The notes under the pieces: generated by a model
Database searches by the model: none
The model's input: only the letters and a program-made list of their open reading frames with translations
What the model was told of the DNA's origin: nothing
Translations under genes and position numbers: made by a program
Assembly (NCBI GenBank): GCA_965248905.1
Contig: CBDFKS010000004.1
Coordinates: 1-64,000 of the forward strand
Direction of reading: 5' to 3'
Origin: CBDFKS01 sp965248905
GTDB taxonomy: Bacteria > Chloroflexota > Dehalococcoidia > Lucifugimonadales > JAGWBF01
Length of the DNA stretch: 64,000 nucleotides
Shown: positions 24,769 through 33,614 of the stretch, piece by piece
Layout: each line of letters begins with the position of its first letter
Position numbering within the stretch: the first letter of the stretch is position 1

Positions 24769-25509
24769 ATGTCAGCTATCGTAGCCATACCTGCTCGGTT
24801 GAAATCAACCAGGTTCCCTCGCAAGGTCCTTGCAGACATCAATGGCAAACCCATGCTCTGGCACGTCTGCCAGGGCGTGGCCAAAGCGGAGCAGGTCTCG
24901 GCGGTGTGGGTGCTCACCGACAGCTCAGAGGTATATGAGGCGGCTTCGTCCTGGGGCATGAAGGCCATGATGACCGCCGAGGAATGTCCATCGGGAACGG
25001 CTCGCATAGCCTCGGTGATAGATGTCATAGATGCCGACATAGTGGTCAACGTACAGGCAGATGAGCCTCTTATCTCGGGTAGTGTAGTTGATGGTGTGGT
25101 AGCCGCGCTGGAGGATTCCGATGCCGTGGTGGCCACGCCGGTATATTCCATCAACAACATCGCAGATGTTACGAGTCCCAATGTGGTGAAAGTGGCCCGG
25201 GCCTCCGATGGGCGAGCGCTCTACTTCTCCCGCAGTCCGATACCGTACGTAAGGGACTTCGAGGTAAAGGACTGGCTTGATCAGGCCCCATATTGGGGCC
25301 ATGTCGGGGTATATGCTTACCGGCGGCAAGTCTTGATTGATTATCTCCACCTACCCGAGGGCCAGATGGAACGGGCCGAGAAATTGGAGCAGCTTCGCCT
25401 CTTGGAAGCAGGACGAGACATACTTACGGTGGAGATCGATTACAGGCCTCACGGAGTGGACGTGCCTTCGGACCTAGACCTGGTGAAGGGGCTGCTCCAG
25501 TCTTCCTGA
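24769..25509 (+). CDS. kdsB: 3-deoxy-manno-octulosonate cytidylyltransferase (CMP-Kdo synthetase)
   Basis: 246 residues, full length. It activates Kdo with CTP to CMP-Kdo. Motifs: IPARLKSTRFPRKVLADINGK (CTP-binding signature), CPSGTARIASV, VNVQADEPLI (metal-binding Asp), ALYFSRSPIPY, GHVGVYAYR and VDVPSDLDLV. First gene of the biosynthetic block, after the leader and before kdsA. It is cytoplasmic. Kdo is best known from LPS and capsules, so its presence implies a Kdo-containing surface glycan. Confidence 0.95.
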   Translation: MSAIVAIPARLKSTRFPRKVLADINGKPMLWHVCQGVAKAEQVSAVWVLTDSSEVYEAASSWGMKAMMTAEECPSGTARIASVIDVIDADIVVNVQADEPLISGSVVDGVVAALEDSDAVVATPVYSINNIADVTSPNVVKVARASDGRALYFSRSPIPYVRDFEVKDWLDQAPYWGHVGVYAYRRQVLIDYLHLPEGQMERAEKLEQLRLLEAGRDILTVEIDYRPHGVDVPSDLDLVKGLLQSS

Positions 25510-25539
25510 ATACATTTGGTCTCCACCTGAAAGCAAAAC

Positions 25540-26421
25540 ATGACAGTCAACGGAGATAAATCATGGGATAACGCTCTAGAGCCATTTGGGCCGCTGGAGC
25601 GAGTGGTAGAGGTAGGCCCATTGCGTATCGGCGATGGCTCCCTGGCCCTTATCGCCGGCCCATGCGCCATCGAGTCCGAGAACCTTTGTCTCTCCGTAGC
25701 CGAGCATCTAGCCTCCATTTGTGCAGAGCTAGGCATACCGTACGTTTTCAAAGCCTCCTTCGACAAAGCAAATCGCACCTCTCTGAACTCCTTCCGAGGA
25801 CACGGATTAAACAACGGTGTATCCGTTCTCGCCAAGGTAAAGGAGCAGATTGGAGTTCCGGTGCTGACAGACGTACATGAGACTGAACAGGTCCAGCCGC
25901 TAGCAGATGTGGTGGACATTCTGCAGATACCAGCCTTCCTCAGCCGCCAGACGGACTTGCTGGTGGAGTGTGGCAGATTGGGACGGGCTGTGAATATCAA
26001 AAAGGGCCAGTTTCTACCGCCTGAGGACATGCAATACTCCGCCGAGAAGGTGGCCAACTCCGGAACGAAAAACATCCTTCTGACGGAGCGGGGAGCCTTA
26101 TTCGGATATAGAGATTTGGTAGTGGACATGAGGGGCCTGGTGATCATGAGGTCACTGGGATACCCGGTAGTGTTCGACGCCACCCACAGCGTACAGCAAA
26201 TGGGCGGTAGGGGAGGCTCGTCAGGTGGCAGGCCTCATTTCATTCCAGCCCAGATTAGAGCAGCAGCGGCAGTGGGAATCGATGCCCTATTTATCGAGAC
26301 TCACCCAGACCCTGACAGCGCCTTGTCCGATGGAGCAACCATGGTACCCTTGGCAAACATCAGGGCTGTGTTAGAGATGGCTTTAGCCATACATTCTACC
26401 CACCAAAGGCGCCTGAGCTGA
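25540..26421 (+). CDS. kdsA: 3-deoxy-D-manno-octulosonate 8-phosphate synthase
   Basis: 293 residues. Condenses phosphoenolpyruvate with arabinose 5-phosphate. Motifs: IAGPCAIES, FKASFDKANRTS, SFRGHGL, LTDVHE, ILQIPAFLSRQTDLL, KKGQFLPPEDM, DATHSVQQMGG and FIETHPDPD. The N-terminus is some 15 residues longer than usual. The TGA overlaps the probable start of kdsC. Confidence 0.95.
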   Translation: MTVNGDKSWDNALEPFGPLERVVEVGPLRIGDGSLALIAGPCAIESENLCLSVAEHLASICAELGIPYVFKASFDKANRTSLNSFRGHGLNNGVSVLAKVKEQIGVPVLTDVHETEQVQPLADVVDILQIPAFLSRQTDLLVECGRLGRAVNIKKGQFLPPEDMQYSAEKVANSGTKNILLTERGALFGYRDLVVDMRGLVIMRSLGYPVVFDATHSVQQMGGRGGSSGGRPHFIPAQIRAAAAVGIDALFIETHPDPDSALSDGATMVPLANIRAVLEMALAIHSTHQRRLS

Positions 26422-26981
26422 CCACAGGACACGACCGGTCGGAGGCTCGAGAGCTTGCGAAAGGGTTACAAGTACTCCTTCTGGATGTCGATGGAGTCTT
26501 GACCGATGGAGGGATCATACTGTTCGGCACAGAAGGAGAAGCCAAACGTTTCGATGTGCAGGACGGGATGGGAATCAACCTAGCCAGGGCAGCCGGGCTC
26601 AAGGTGGGAATCATCACCTCTAGGACCTCCGATGTCGTACAGCGTCGCGCCGAAGAGTTGAGCATCGATGAGCTTTTTCAGGGTACCAAACGCAAGGTAG
26701 ACGCCCTCGACGTCGTTCTCGATAAATATCACATCGAAGCATCCCAAGCAGGCTATATAGGCGATGACCTTCAGGACATTCCGATTATGGAACGAGTGGG
26801 AATCCCCATCGCGGTCCAAAACGCCGCCGAGCCTGTAAAGGCATGCAGCATGTATGTGACCATGGCAGGTGGCGGGCATGGCGCGGTGCGTGAAGCCATC
26901 GAATGGCTCCTGGAGCTCCGGGGCGACAGGGATAAGGCATACAAGTCTATTACACACCGCACCCAATGGACTAGCTCGTAG
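26418..26981 (+). CDS. kdsC: Kdo 8-phosphate phosphatase (HAD family)
   Basis: The first ATG/GTG/TTG in frame is a TTG at 26499, which would remove the nucleophile motif. The frame is open upstream and reads KGLQVLLLDVDGVLTDGG, the HAD motif I (DxD). The only sensible start is a rare CTG at 26418, forming CTGA with the kdsA stop, which gives 187 residues, a usual KdsC length. Motif II is IITSR, motif III the lysine of GTKRK, motif IV YIGDDLQDIPIM. It hydrolyses Kdo-8-phosphate to Kdo. The start is inferred; the identity is firm. Confidence 0.85.
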   Translation: MTTGHDRSEARELAKGLQVLLLDVDGVLTDGGIILFGTEGEAKRFDVQDGMGINLARAAGLKVGIITSRTSDVVQRRAEELSIDELFQGTKRKVDALDVVLDKYHIEASQAGYIGDDLQDIPIMERVGIPIAVQNAAEPVKACSMYVTMAGGGHGAVREAIEWLLELRGDRDKAYKSITHRTQWTSS

Positions 26982-27035
26982 ATACGACCTCCACAGTACG
27001 TTTTAGCGCTAAGGATAACGGAGGGCAGCCGCAGT

Positions 27036-28010
27036 ATGGCATTGGACATTAAAGACAAGACTTTCTTGATAACTGGAGGTACAGGCTCATTCGGCCAAAA
27101 ATGTACCGAACTTCTTCTCAAGGAAGGCCCTCCCCGGCGACTGGTTATATTTAGCCGGGACGAGCTAAAGCAGTACGAGATGGAGAAGCGATTCAATCAT
27201 CCATCCCTACGCTTCTTCATCGGCGACGTCAGGGATAAGGATAGGCTGTATCGGGCTATGAACGGCGTGGATTACGTCATCCACGCTGCAGCTTTAAAAC
27301 AGGTACCAGCCTGCGAGTACAACCCTTTTGAGGCGGTGAAGACCAACATCCTTGGCGCTGTAAATGTGATAGACGCCTCTATTGATAACCAGGTGGAAAA
27401 AGTAATTGCCATCAGCACCGACAAGGCCGTGAACCCGGTTAACCTGTATGGCGCAACCAAACTGTGCGCTGAAAAACTCTTCGTACAGGGCAACGCATAC
27501 TCGGGGGGTCGAGCCCGGTTCTCTTGTGCCCGATATGGGAACGTGGTCGGCAGCCGAGGAAGTGTAATCCCCCTGTTTTTGCAGCAAAAATCTACTGGGA
27601 AGGTAACCGTTACGGACAAGCGTATGACTCGTTTCTGGATTACCTTGGAACAGGGCGTCAGGTTCGTTCTCAGCTGCCTGGAGACCATGGTTGGCGGCGA
27701 GATTTTCGTGCCCAAGATCCCGAGCATGAATATCATGGACCTGGTTTCGGCTATTGTGCCCGAATGTGAAGTAAACTTAACCGGCATACGGCCAGGAGAG
27801 AAGATCCACGAGCTACTTATGTCCCCCGACGAGGCACGCCAAGCGTTAGAACGCCCTGATATGTACATCATTCAGCCTGCTCACTCATGGTGGCAGATAC
27901 AGGACTCCGACGGAAGTACCCCTGTACCCGATGAGTTTATCTACAGCAGTGACAACAACCCCCATTGGCTCACGGTTGAAGAGATTCAAGGAATGGCTGC
28001 GTCCATATGA
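27036..28010 (+). CDS. pseB: UDP-N-acetylglucosamine 4,6-dehydratase (inverting), PseB-like
   Basis: 324 residues. Short-chain dehydrogenase fold with NAD site ITGGTGSFG (12-20), and catalytic T128-D129-K130 and Y138-xxx-K142 (STDKAVNPVNLYGATK), the signature of the FlaA1/PseB group rather than retaining dehydratases. Makes UDP-4-keto-6-deoxy-AltNAc, the first step to pseudaminic acid-type sugars. It heads the nonulosonic-acid block. Confidence 0.9.
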   Translation: MALDIKDKTFLITGGTGSFGQKCTELLLKEGPPRRLVIFSRDELKQYEMEKRFNHPSLRFFIGDVRDKDRLYRAMNGVDYVIHAAALKQVPACEYNPFEAVKTNILGAVNVIDASIDNQVEKVIAISTDKAVNPVNLYGATKLCAEKLFVQGNAYSGGRARFSCARYGNVVGSRGSVIPLFLQQKSTGKVTVTDKRMTRFWITLEQGVRFVLSCLETMVGGEIFVPKIPSMNIMDLVSAIVPECEVNLTGIRPGEKIHELLMSPDEARQALERPDMYIIQPAHSWWQIQDSDGSTPVPDEFIYSSDNNPHWLTVEEIQGMAASI

Positions 28011-28092
28011 CATCCCATTCCAATGTCATTTCACAAACCGGATCATTGGTCTTAATATCCCAATACCTCACCAGGTAACCGAAACTCTCAAA

Positions 28093-28938
28093 ATGGAAGA
28101 GATCAGCGTTAAAGAACTGTCCCGATACACGCCTTGGGTTGCGAGGTTGGCTGGCGTCGAGCCCTTCTCAAAGCCGACGAGGAACATCCAGAAAATAGAT
28201 GCGGAATACGACAAGGATAAGTATGCCGAGCTCTTGAAGTACTTCAAACACAATCCCGATGCCGAGCCGAGACAGGTCAAGATCTACGAGTCGGGCAACG
28301 GCGCCGATACCGAGGTGTGCATTTCCAAAGGCGGGAAACTGTTATTAACCTCCCATCTCGAAGCACAGTGCCTGGAAGAAGAGACCCTTGTCAACTGCAT
28401 AGGAGATGTTATCGGCCAGGCTCCTGTTGTAATCGAGTTAGGGTGTGGATACGGTTACAATCTCTTCACACTATCGAAGGCCTATCCCGGCCGTAACTGG
28501 ATAGGCGGAGAGTACTCCCACAACGCGGTAATTCTTTCTGAGCTCCTATACTCCGATTGCTCCAACATCAAAATACAGCCATTTAACTGGTATGACGACA
28601 CCTGGGACATTTTCGAGTCATTGGAGTCAGAAGCTGTCGTATTTACCAGGCATTCCATCGAACAGTTGCCCCAGGCGAAATCTGCTCTGCAGACGATGGC
28701 CAAATATAAAGCACAGATCAAAAGAGTAGTTCATCTAGAACCCATATATGAACTGTTCACACAGCAATCCTCCACACTGGCACAGATGCGGCAGGCTTAT
28801 ATTCTCATGAATGACTATAATACGGACCTCCTGGCCACCCTAACGAACATGAACGTAAAGATTGAATTGATTCAGGATGACCTGATCGGCGGCAACCCCC
28901 TGAATCCTACCTGCGTCGTTCAGTGGACTTTCAGCTGA
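28093..28938 (+). CDS. SAM-dependent methyltransferase-like protein
   Basis: 281 residues from ATG 28093; the longer ORF to 27931 overlaps pseB by 80 nt and its extra text is not protein-like. VVIELGCGYGYNLFTLSKAY is motif I of class I methyltransferases, and GGEYSHNAVILSELL continues it. The N-terminal 90 residues are a separate domain (LSRYTPWVARLAGVEPF). Proteins of this layout occur beside sialic/pseudaminic acid genes. Substrate unknown, perhaps the sugar made here. Confidence 0.7.
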   Translation: MEEISVKELSRYTPWVARLAGVEPFSKPTRNIQKIDAEYDKDKYAELLKYFKHNPDAEPRQVKIYESGNGADTEVCISKGGKLLLTSHLEAQCLEEETLVNCIGDVIGQAPVVIELGCGYGYNLFTLSKAYPGRNWIGGEYSHNAVILSELLYSDCSNIKIQPFNWYDDTWDIFESLESEAVVFTRHSIEQLPQAKSALQTMAKYKAQIKRVVHLEPIYELFTQQSSTLAQMRQAYILMNDYNTDLLATLTNMNVKIELIQDDLIGGNPLNPTCVVQWTFS

Positions 28939-29960
28939 ACAATCTGGAGGCAACCAGCTTCCTGGTCGTAGGCTGTGGATCGATAGGACGTCGTCACCTC
29001 CGTAACCTGAAGTCCCTGGGTATATCCAAATTAATGGCCTTAGATGTACAACCTGAGCGGGCCGAAGCGGTGGCGGAAGAGCTTGGCATATCGACATTTA
29101 CGAGTTTGTCTCAAGCACTAGAATCATCGCCCGATGTGGTATTCATTAACACTTCAACCAGCTTCCATGTGCCTTTGGCCTTGGACGCCGCCAACAACGG
29201 CTGCCACATTTTTATCGAAAAGCCCCTTTCGCACAACCTTGATGGCGTGGATGATCTGATCGCCCTGGTACAAGCTAAGGAGCTGGTAACGTTGGTGGGT
29301 TGCAACATGCGCTTCCATCCGGGGCTAGCCTTAATCAAAAGACTCTTGGACGATGGAGCAGTTGGGAGGGTACTGGCTGCCAGGGTGCAGGTAGGGCAGT
29401 GGCTTCCCGACTGGCACCCCTGGGAGGACTATCGCCACGGTTACAGCGCTCGAAAGGAGCTGGGTGGCGGTGTCATCCTAGACGCCATCCACGAGCTGGA
29501 CTACATAGGCTGGTTGCTGGGAGGCCCAGTGCATCAAGTTGTATGCTTTGCCGGCAACACAAGCAGTTTAGAGATCGACACGGAAGACACCGCTGCCATC
29601 ATGTTGCGCTTCGCCGACGGCGCCATAGGTGAAGTGCACATGGACTATGTGCAGAGGGCTTACAGCCGCTCCTGCCATATAATAGGCGATATGGGTACTA
29701 TCCACTGGGACTACACTGATGGTCAGGTCAGGCTGTATTCGGCATCGGAAGAAAGCTGGCACACCTACTGTAATCCCACCGGATGGGAACCGAATCAGAT
29801 GTACATCGACGAGATGTGTCATTTCTTACGCTGCCTTTCCGGAGAAGAGGAGCCGGTATTGAACGTGACTGAGGGCAAACGAGTACTGGAGCTTGCCCTT
29901 GCGGCCAAGCAATCGGCGGATATCGGGGAGGTGGTTGCCATAGGGGAGAACCCTAAGTGA
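28923..29960 (+). CDS. Gfo/Idh/MocA-family oxidoreductase
   Basis: 345 residues from GTG 28923, overlapping the previous gene. The N-terminal NAD(P) Rossmann fold reads FLVVGCGSIGRRHLRNLKSL. The catalytic FIEKPLSH carries the conserved EKP lysine, and GGGVILDAIHELDYIGWLLG is the substrate-binding end. It oxidises or reduces a sugar hydroxyl in nucleotide-sugar or nonulosonic-acid synthesis. Similar proteins accompany NeuB/SpsF genes in legionaminic and pseudaminic clusters. Confidence 0.85.
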   Translation: MDFQLNNLEATSFLVVGCGSIGRRHLRNLKSLGISKLMALDVQPERAEAVAEELGISTFTSLSQALESSPDVVFINTSTSFHVPLALDAANNGCHIFIEKPLSHNLDGVDDLIALVQAKELVTLVGCNMRFHPGLALIKRLLDDGAVGRVLAARVQVGQWLPDWHPWEDYRHGYSARKELGGGVILDAIHELDYIGWLLGGPVHQVVCFAGNTSSLEIDTEDTAAIMLRFADGAIGEVHMDYVQRAYSRSCHIIGDMGTIHWDYTDGQVRLYSASEESWHTYCNPTGWEPNQMYIDEMCHFLRCLSGEEEPVLNVTEGKRVLELALAAKQSADIGEVVAIGENPK

Positions 29961-32011
29961 GCCATAACATCGCGGCCATTATTCAGGCCCGGATGGGCTC
30001 TAGCAGATTGCCCGGAAAAACTCTGGCGCAAGTCGGCGACAAACCCCTTCTTCAGCACCTTATTGATGCGATCAAAGCCTCAGGCTTTGTAAAAGAGATA
30101 ATCATCTCCACGACGCACAAGGCCCAGGACCAGGTGTTGGTGGAGTTCGCTGAAAAGATGGAGTTGAAACACTTTCAGGGAAGTGAAGAGGATGTTCTGG
30201 ACAGGGTATATCAGTCAGCACGCCACTATCAGGTAGAACACGTGGTGCGAGTCACTCCTGATTGCCCATTTCTGGACCACAAAGTCATGGATAAGGTTGT
30301 CGAGGCCTACCTGTCCGGTCAGTACGATTACGTCAGCAATACCCTTCTTTATACCTACCCCGATGGCCTGGACGTAGAAGTATTCTCCTTTACGGCTCTG
30401 GAGCGAGCTTGGAAGGAGGCACAGCTCCCATCGGAACGAGAGCACGTAACTCCTTACATTCGTAACTCCGGCCACTTCAAGCTTTTCAACGTGGAAAACT
30501 CGGTGGACCTTTCACATTTCAAGTGGTCTGTCGATACCGAAGATGACCTGAATTTCGCCAAGTCAGTTTTCGAAAAGCTCAATGACAACGGGGCTGCGTC
30601 AAGTCTGGACGAGGTGCTCACGGTTCTCCAAGACCACCCGGAGCTCCTCTACATAAATCAGCAAAGTGTCGTGAATGCCGGCTATTACAAGTCCCTTGTC
30701 GACGACCCTCCCGTACCCGCCCGCACAATTCTGACCGGCCGGTCGGAGGCCATGAAAGACAAGGCGCAATCCTTAATCCCTTCTTCTACCCAGACCTTCA
30801 GCAAGGGCCCCACCCAGCTCGTACAAGGGGTAGCGCCCGTGTTCCTCGCCAGGGGCCAGGGAAGCCACGTCTGGGACGTGGATGACAACGAGTATATCGA
30901 CTACCCTATGGCCTTGGGCCCCGTCATCCTTGGCCACAACTACGGCCCCGTGACTGAAGCGGTGATACGCCAGATGCAGGAAGGGGTGTCTTTCTCCCTA
31001 CCCCATCCCTTAGAGATAGAGCTGGCAGAAATTTTGGTGGACACACTTCCCTGTGCGGAGATGGTGCGCTTCGGCAAAAACGGCTCCGACGCCACCTCGG
31101 GAGCGGTCCGCGCCGCTCGGGCGTACACGGGAAGAGATATTATCGCTTGCTGCGGGTATCACGGCTGGCAGGACTGGTACGTAGGGACTACGACTCGGAA
31201 CAAGGGTGTGCCGGAAGCGGTCCGACGCCTAACCGTTCCCTTCGAGTACAACAATATCGAGAGTCTGGAAGAGATTTTCGCCCAGCATTCCGGCCAGGTA
31301 GCAGCCGTGATTATGGAACCAATCGGGCTGGTGGAGCCCCGGGACGGGTTCCTGCAAAAGGTGAAGGAGCTAGCCCATCGCGAAGGTGCTCTGCTGGTCT
31401 TCGACGAGATAATCACAGGCTTTAGGCTGTCCTTAGGTGGAGCTCAGGAGTATCTCGGAGTGGAACCGGACATGGCGGCCTTCGGAAAGGCCATGGCTAA
31501 CGGCTTTCCGCTGTCCGCGGTGGTGGGTCGCCGGGATGTCATGGAGATTTTCGATGAGGTCTTTTTCTCGTTCACCTTTGGGGGAGAGGCCATCTCTCTG
31601 GCAGCATCTATCGCAACGATCAAAGAAATGCAGAACAAAGGTGTCATATCCCACCTGTGGGCCCAGGGTCGAAAGCTAAAAGACGGCTACAACGTCATGG
31701 CCAAGGAGTTCGGGATCGAACAATACACGGAGTGCGTGGGGTTACCTCCCAGGACAGTTGCCTTGTTCCGGGATGAAAACGGCGCCGAATCGCTGGTGTT
31801 GAAGAGTCTGTTCCAGCAAGAGTGTCTCAGACGTGGTGTCCTATTCTCGGTGGGTCACAACATCTGCTACAGCCATAGCGACGAGGATATCGATCATACT
31901 CTCCGGGTTTATCGAACGGCTTTGGATATTTTGGCACAGGCTATTCGAGAGGGCGATGTCCTTGAAAGGCTAGACGGCAAGCCGGTCGAGCCCGTGTTTC
32001 GCAAAGCGTAA
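29957..32011 (+). CDS. fusion: SpsF-type cytidylyltransferase and class III (GSA-type) aminotransferase
   Basis: 684 residues; GTGA overlap with the previous gene. Residues 1-235 are a nucleotidyltransferase of the SpsF/NeuA kind (IIQARMGSSRLPGKTL, VRVTPDCPFLD, WSVDTEDDL). Residues about 260-670 are a PLP enzyme like glutamate-1-semialdehyde aminomutase (FGKNGSDATSGAVRAARAYT, LLVFDEIITGFR, AFGKAMANGFPLS with Schiff-base lysine K511). One protein could therefore add an amino group and activate a sugar with CMP. In the standard pseudaminic route the aminotransferase is a DegT-type PseC, which is absent here. Confidence 0.88.
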   Translation: MSHNIAAIIQARMGSSRLPGKTLAQVGDKPLLQHLIDAIKASGFVKEIIISTTHKAQDQVLVEFAEKMELKHFQGSEEDVLDRVYQSARHYQVEHVVRVTPDCPFLDHKVMDKVVEAYLSGQYDYVSNTLLYTYPDGLDVEVFSFTALERAWKEAQLPSEREHVTPYIRNSGHFKLFNVENSVDLSHFKWSVDTEDDLNFAKSVFEKLNDNGAASSLDEVLTVLQDHPELLYINQQSVVNAGYYKSLVDDPPVPARTILTGRSEAMKDKAQSLIPSSTQTFSKGPTQLVQGVAPVFLARGQGSHVWDVDDNEYIDYPMALGPVILGHNYGPVTEAVIRQMQEGVSFSLPHPLEIELAEILVDTLPCAEMVRFGKNGSDATSGAVRAARAYTGRDIIACCGYHGWQDWYVGTTTRNKGVPEAVRRLTVPFEYNNIESLEEIFAQHSGQVAAVIMEPIGLVEPRDGFLQKVKELAHREGALLVFDEIITGFRLSLGGAQEYLGVEPDMAAFGKAMANGFPLSAVVGRRDVMEIFDEVFFSFTFGGEAISLAASIATIKEMQNKGVISHLWAQGRKLKDGYNVMAKEFGIEQYTECVGLPPRTVALFRDENGAESLVLKSLFQQECLRRGVLFSVGHNICYSHSDEDIDHTLRVYRTALDILAQAIREGDVLERLDGKPVEPVFRKA

Positions 32012-32030
32012 CCTTGAGGAGTTGGTGTTT

Positions 32031-33089
32031 ATGGCGACAAAGATAGAAATCGCAGATTGCTCAATCGGCGATGGGGAGCCGTGCTTCATCATTGCCGAGG
32101 CTGGCTCCAACCACAACGGTAACTTCGAGCAGGCGCTACGCCTTATAGATGTAGCGGTGGACGCCGGCGCGGACGCGGTAAAATTTCAGCTCTTTCGAGC
32201 GAGCAAGCTTTACCCCAAAACCGCAGGGCGAAGCGATTATCTGAAGCTCGACCGCTCCATCTACGATATCATCGCCGACATGGAGATGCCCTACGAGTGG
32301 TTGCCAAAGCTGGCAAACTATTGTCAAGAAAAGAAGATCATCTTCTTGTCTTCGGTCTTTGACGAGGAGTCAGTTGACATACTGGACCCCTATGTACCGG
32401 CTTACAAAATCGCTTCCTATGAAATGACCCATCTCCCCCTTGTCCGCCACATTGCTAAGAAAGGCAAGCCGGTCATAATCTCCACAGGCACCGCCAACCT
32501 GGAAGAGGTGGATGAGACTGTCGAAGCCTTCTTCGCGACCGAGAACAAGGACTTGATGTTGATGCAGTGCACTGCGTCGTATCCCGCACCCGTAGAGTCT
32601 CTGAACCTTCGGGCAATAACAACCATGAAAGAGTCATTCAAGGTGCCGGTCGGTCTTTCCGACCACTCCCGGGACCCCTTCGTGGGGCCCATGGCGGCCG
32701 TGGCCATGGGAGCGAATCTGGTAGAGAAACACTACACATTAAGCAACCGTCTGCCTGGGCCGGATCATGCCTATGCTGTCGAGCCTCCAGAGCTTCGCGA
32801 GATGGTCCGGAAGATACGGAGCGTATCCGAAAGCTTGGGTACAGGTGAGAAGACTGTGCACTCGGTAGAGGACGAACTGAGGAGCTTCGCCAGGCGCAGC
32901 ATCTTCGCCACCAGACACATCGCAGATGGGGAGGTTATCACTTCGGACAACGTCGCTGTTCTCAGGTGTGGAAAGCTGTCGGCTGGTCTGGAGCCTAGGT
33001 ATTACGACGAGATATTGGGTAGTAGAGCCCAAAGAGATATCGAGGTAGATTCAGCGATCCATGGTGGGGACTATCGGGTGAGGAGTTAG
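32031..33089 (+). CDS. N-acetylneuraminate/pseudaminate synthase (NeuB/SpsE family)
   Basis: 352 residues from ATG 32031, nine nt after GAGGAG (in-frame TTG and GTG upstream are too close to that site). FIIAEAGSNHNGNFEQALRL, VKFQLF, YKIASYEMTHLPL, ISTGTAN, LMQCTASYPAP, GLSDHS and GANLVEKHYTL are NeuB barrel motifs; the C-terminal ARRSIFATRHIADGEVIT is the antifreeze-like SAF domain. Condenses phosphoenolpyruvate with a six-carbon amino sugar to a nonulosonic acid. Confidence 0.92.
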   Translation: MATKIEIADCSIGDGEPCFIIAEAGSNHNGNFEQALRLIDVAVDAGADAVKFQLFRASKLYPKTAGRSDYLKLDRSIYDIIADMEMPYEWLPKLANYCQEKKIIFLSSVFDEESVDILDPYVPAYKIASYEMTHLPLVRHIAKKGKPVIISTGTANLEEVDETVEAFFATENKDLMLMQCTASYPAPVESLNLRAITTMKESFKVPVGLSDHSRDPFVGPMAAVAMGANLVEKHYTLSNRLPGPDHAYAVEPPELREMVRKIRSVSESLGTGEKTVHSVEDELRSFARRSIFATRHIADGEVITSDNVAVLRCGKLSAGLEPRYYDEILGSRAQRDIEVDSAIHGGDYRVRS

Positions 33090-33614
33090 ATGAAGATAGC
33101 CTTCATGGGCGGCAAGCAGGCGGGTTGCCTGGGCTTGCTTACGGTTTACGCTGCAGGTCATCAGCCCACTGCCCTGGTGGCCTACGATGATCTAGTCCAG
33201 CAGTTGGCGGATTCCCTGTCATTACCCTGCTATTCGTCTATACGCGACTCAGGTTTCCAAGATGCTTTGGCACACAATGACCTTTTACTCAGCGTCCATG
33301 GGAGGGAGATCGTTCCCAACAGGTTACTAGCGGTTCCACCATTGGGAGGAATTAACGTCCACCCCTGCCTATATCGGTACAAAGGTGCCGATCCGATCGG
33401 CAGGTTTCTTCAGGATGGAATTTCCAAGGCCAGCGTTGGGATCCATTGCATGACCGACAAGGTTGATGAAGGTGAAGTGTTAGTGGAGGAGTTTGTTGAA
33501 GTCGAAGGCAAGGAGACCGTTGATGGGGTATATAACGCTTTGTACCCCTACTACACCACCGCATTGATTAAAGCTCTGAAGATCTTACAAAGTAGACTTC
33601 CCGTTAATCCATGA
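33090..33614 (+). CDS. formyltransferase-domain protein (sugar N-formyltransferase-like)
   Basis: 174 residues, starting directly after the previous stop. It matches the N-terminal catalytic fold of 10-formyl-THF formyltransferases: the N-H-D triad is N89 and H91 (GGINVHPCLYRYKGADP) and D126 (TDKVDEGEVL). It is half the length of methionyl-tRNA formyltransferase and lacks its C-terminal domain, fitting a small-molecule acceptor. In this block it may N-formylate an amino-sugar intermediate in place of the usual acetylation, which is inference. Confidence 0.8.
   Translation: MKIAFMGGKQAGCLGLLTVYAAGHQPTALVAYDDLVQQLADSLSLPCYSSIRDSGFQDALAHNDLLLSVHGREIVPNRLLAVPPLGGINVHPCLYRYKGADPIGRFLQDGISKASVGIHCMTDKVDEGEVLVEEFVEVEGKETVDGVYNALYPYYTTALIKALKILQSRLPVNP

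Noticed and set aside
26580..27196. Minus-strand ORFs opposite kdsC and pseB
   Set aside because: They are antisense shadows of firmly identified genes.
27931..28092. Upstream extension of the methyltransferase-like gene
   Set aside because: It overlaps pseB by 80 nt and its residues are an out-of-frame shadow of pseB.
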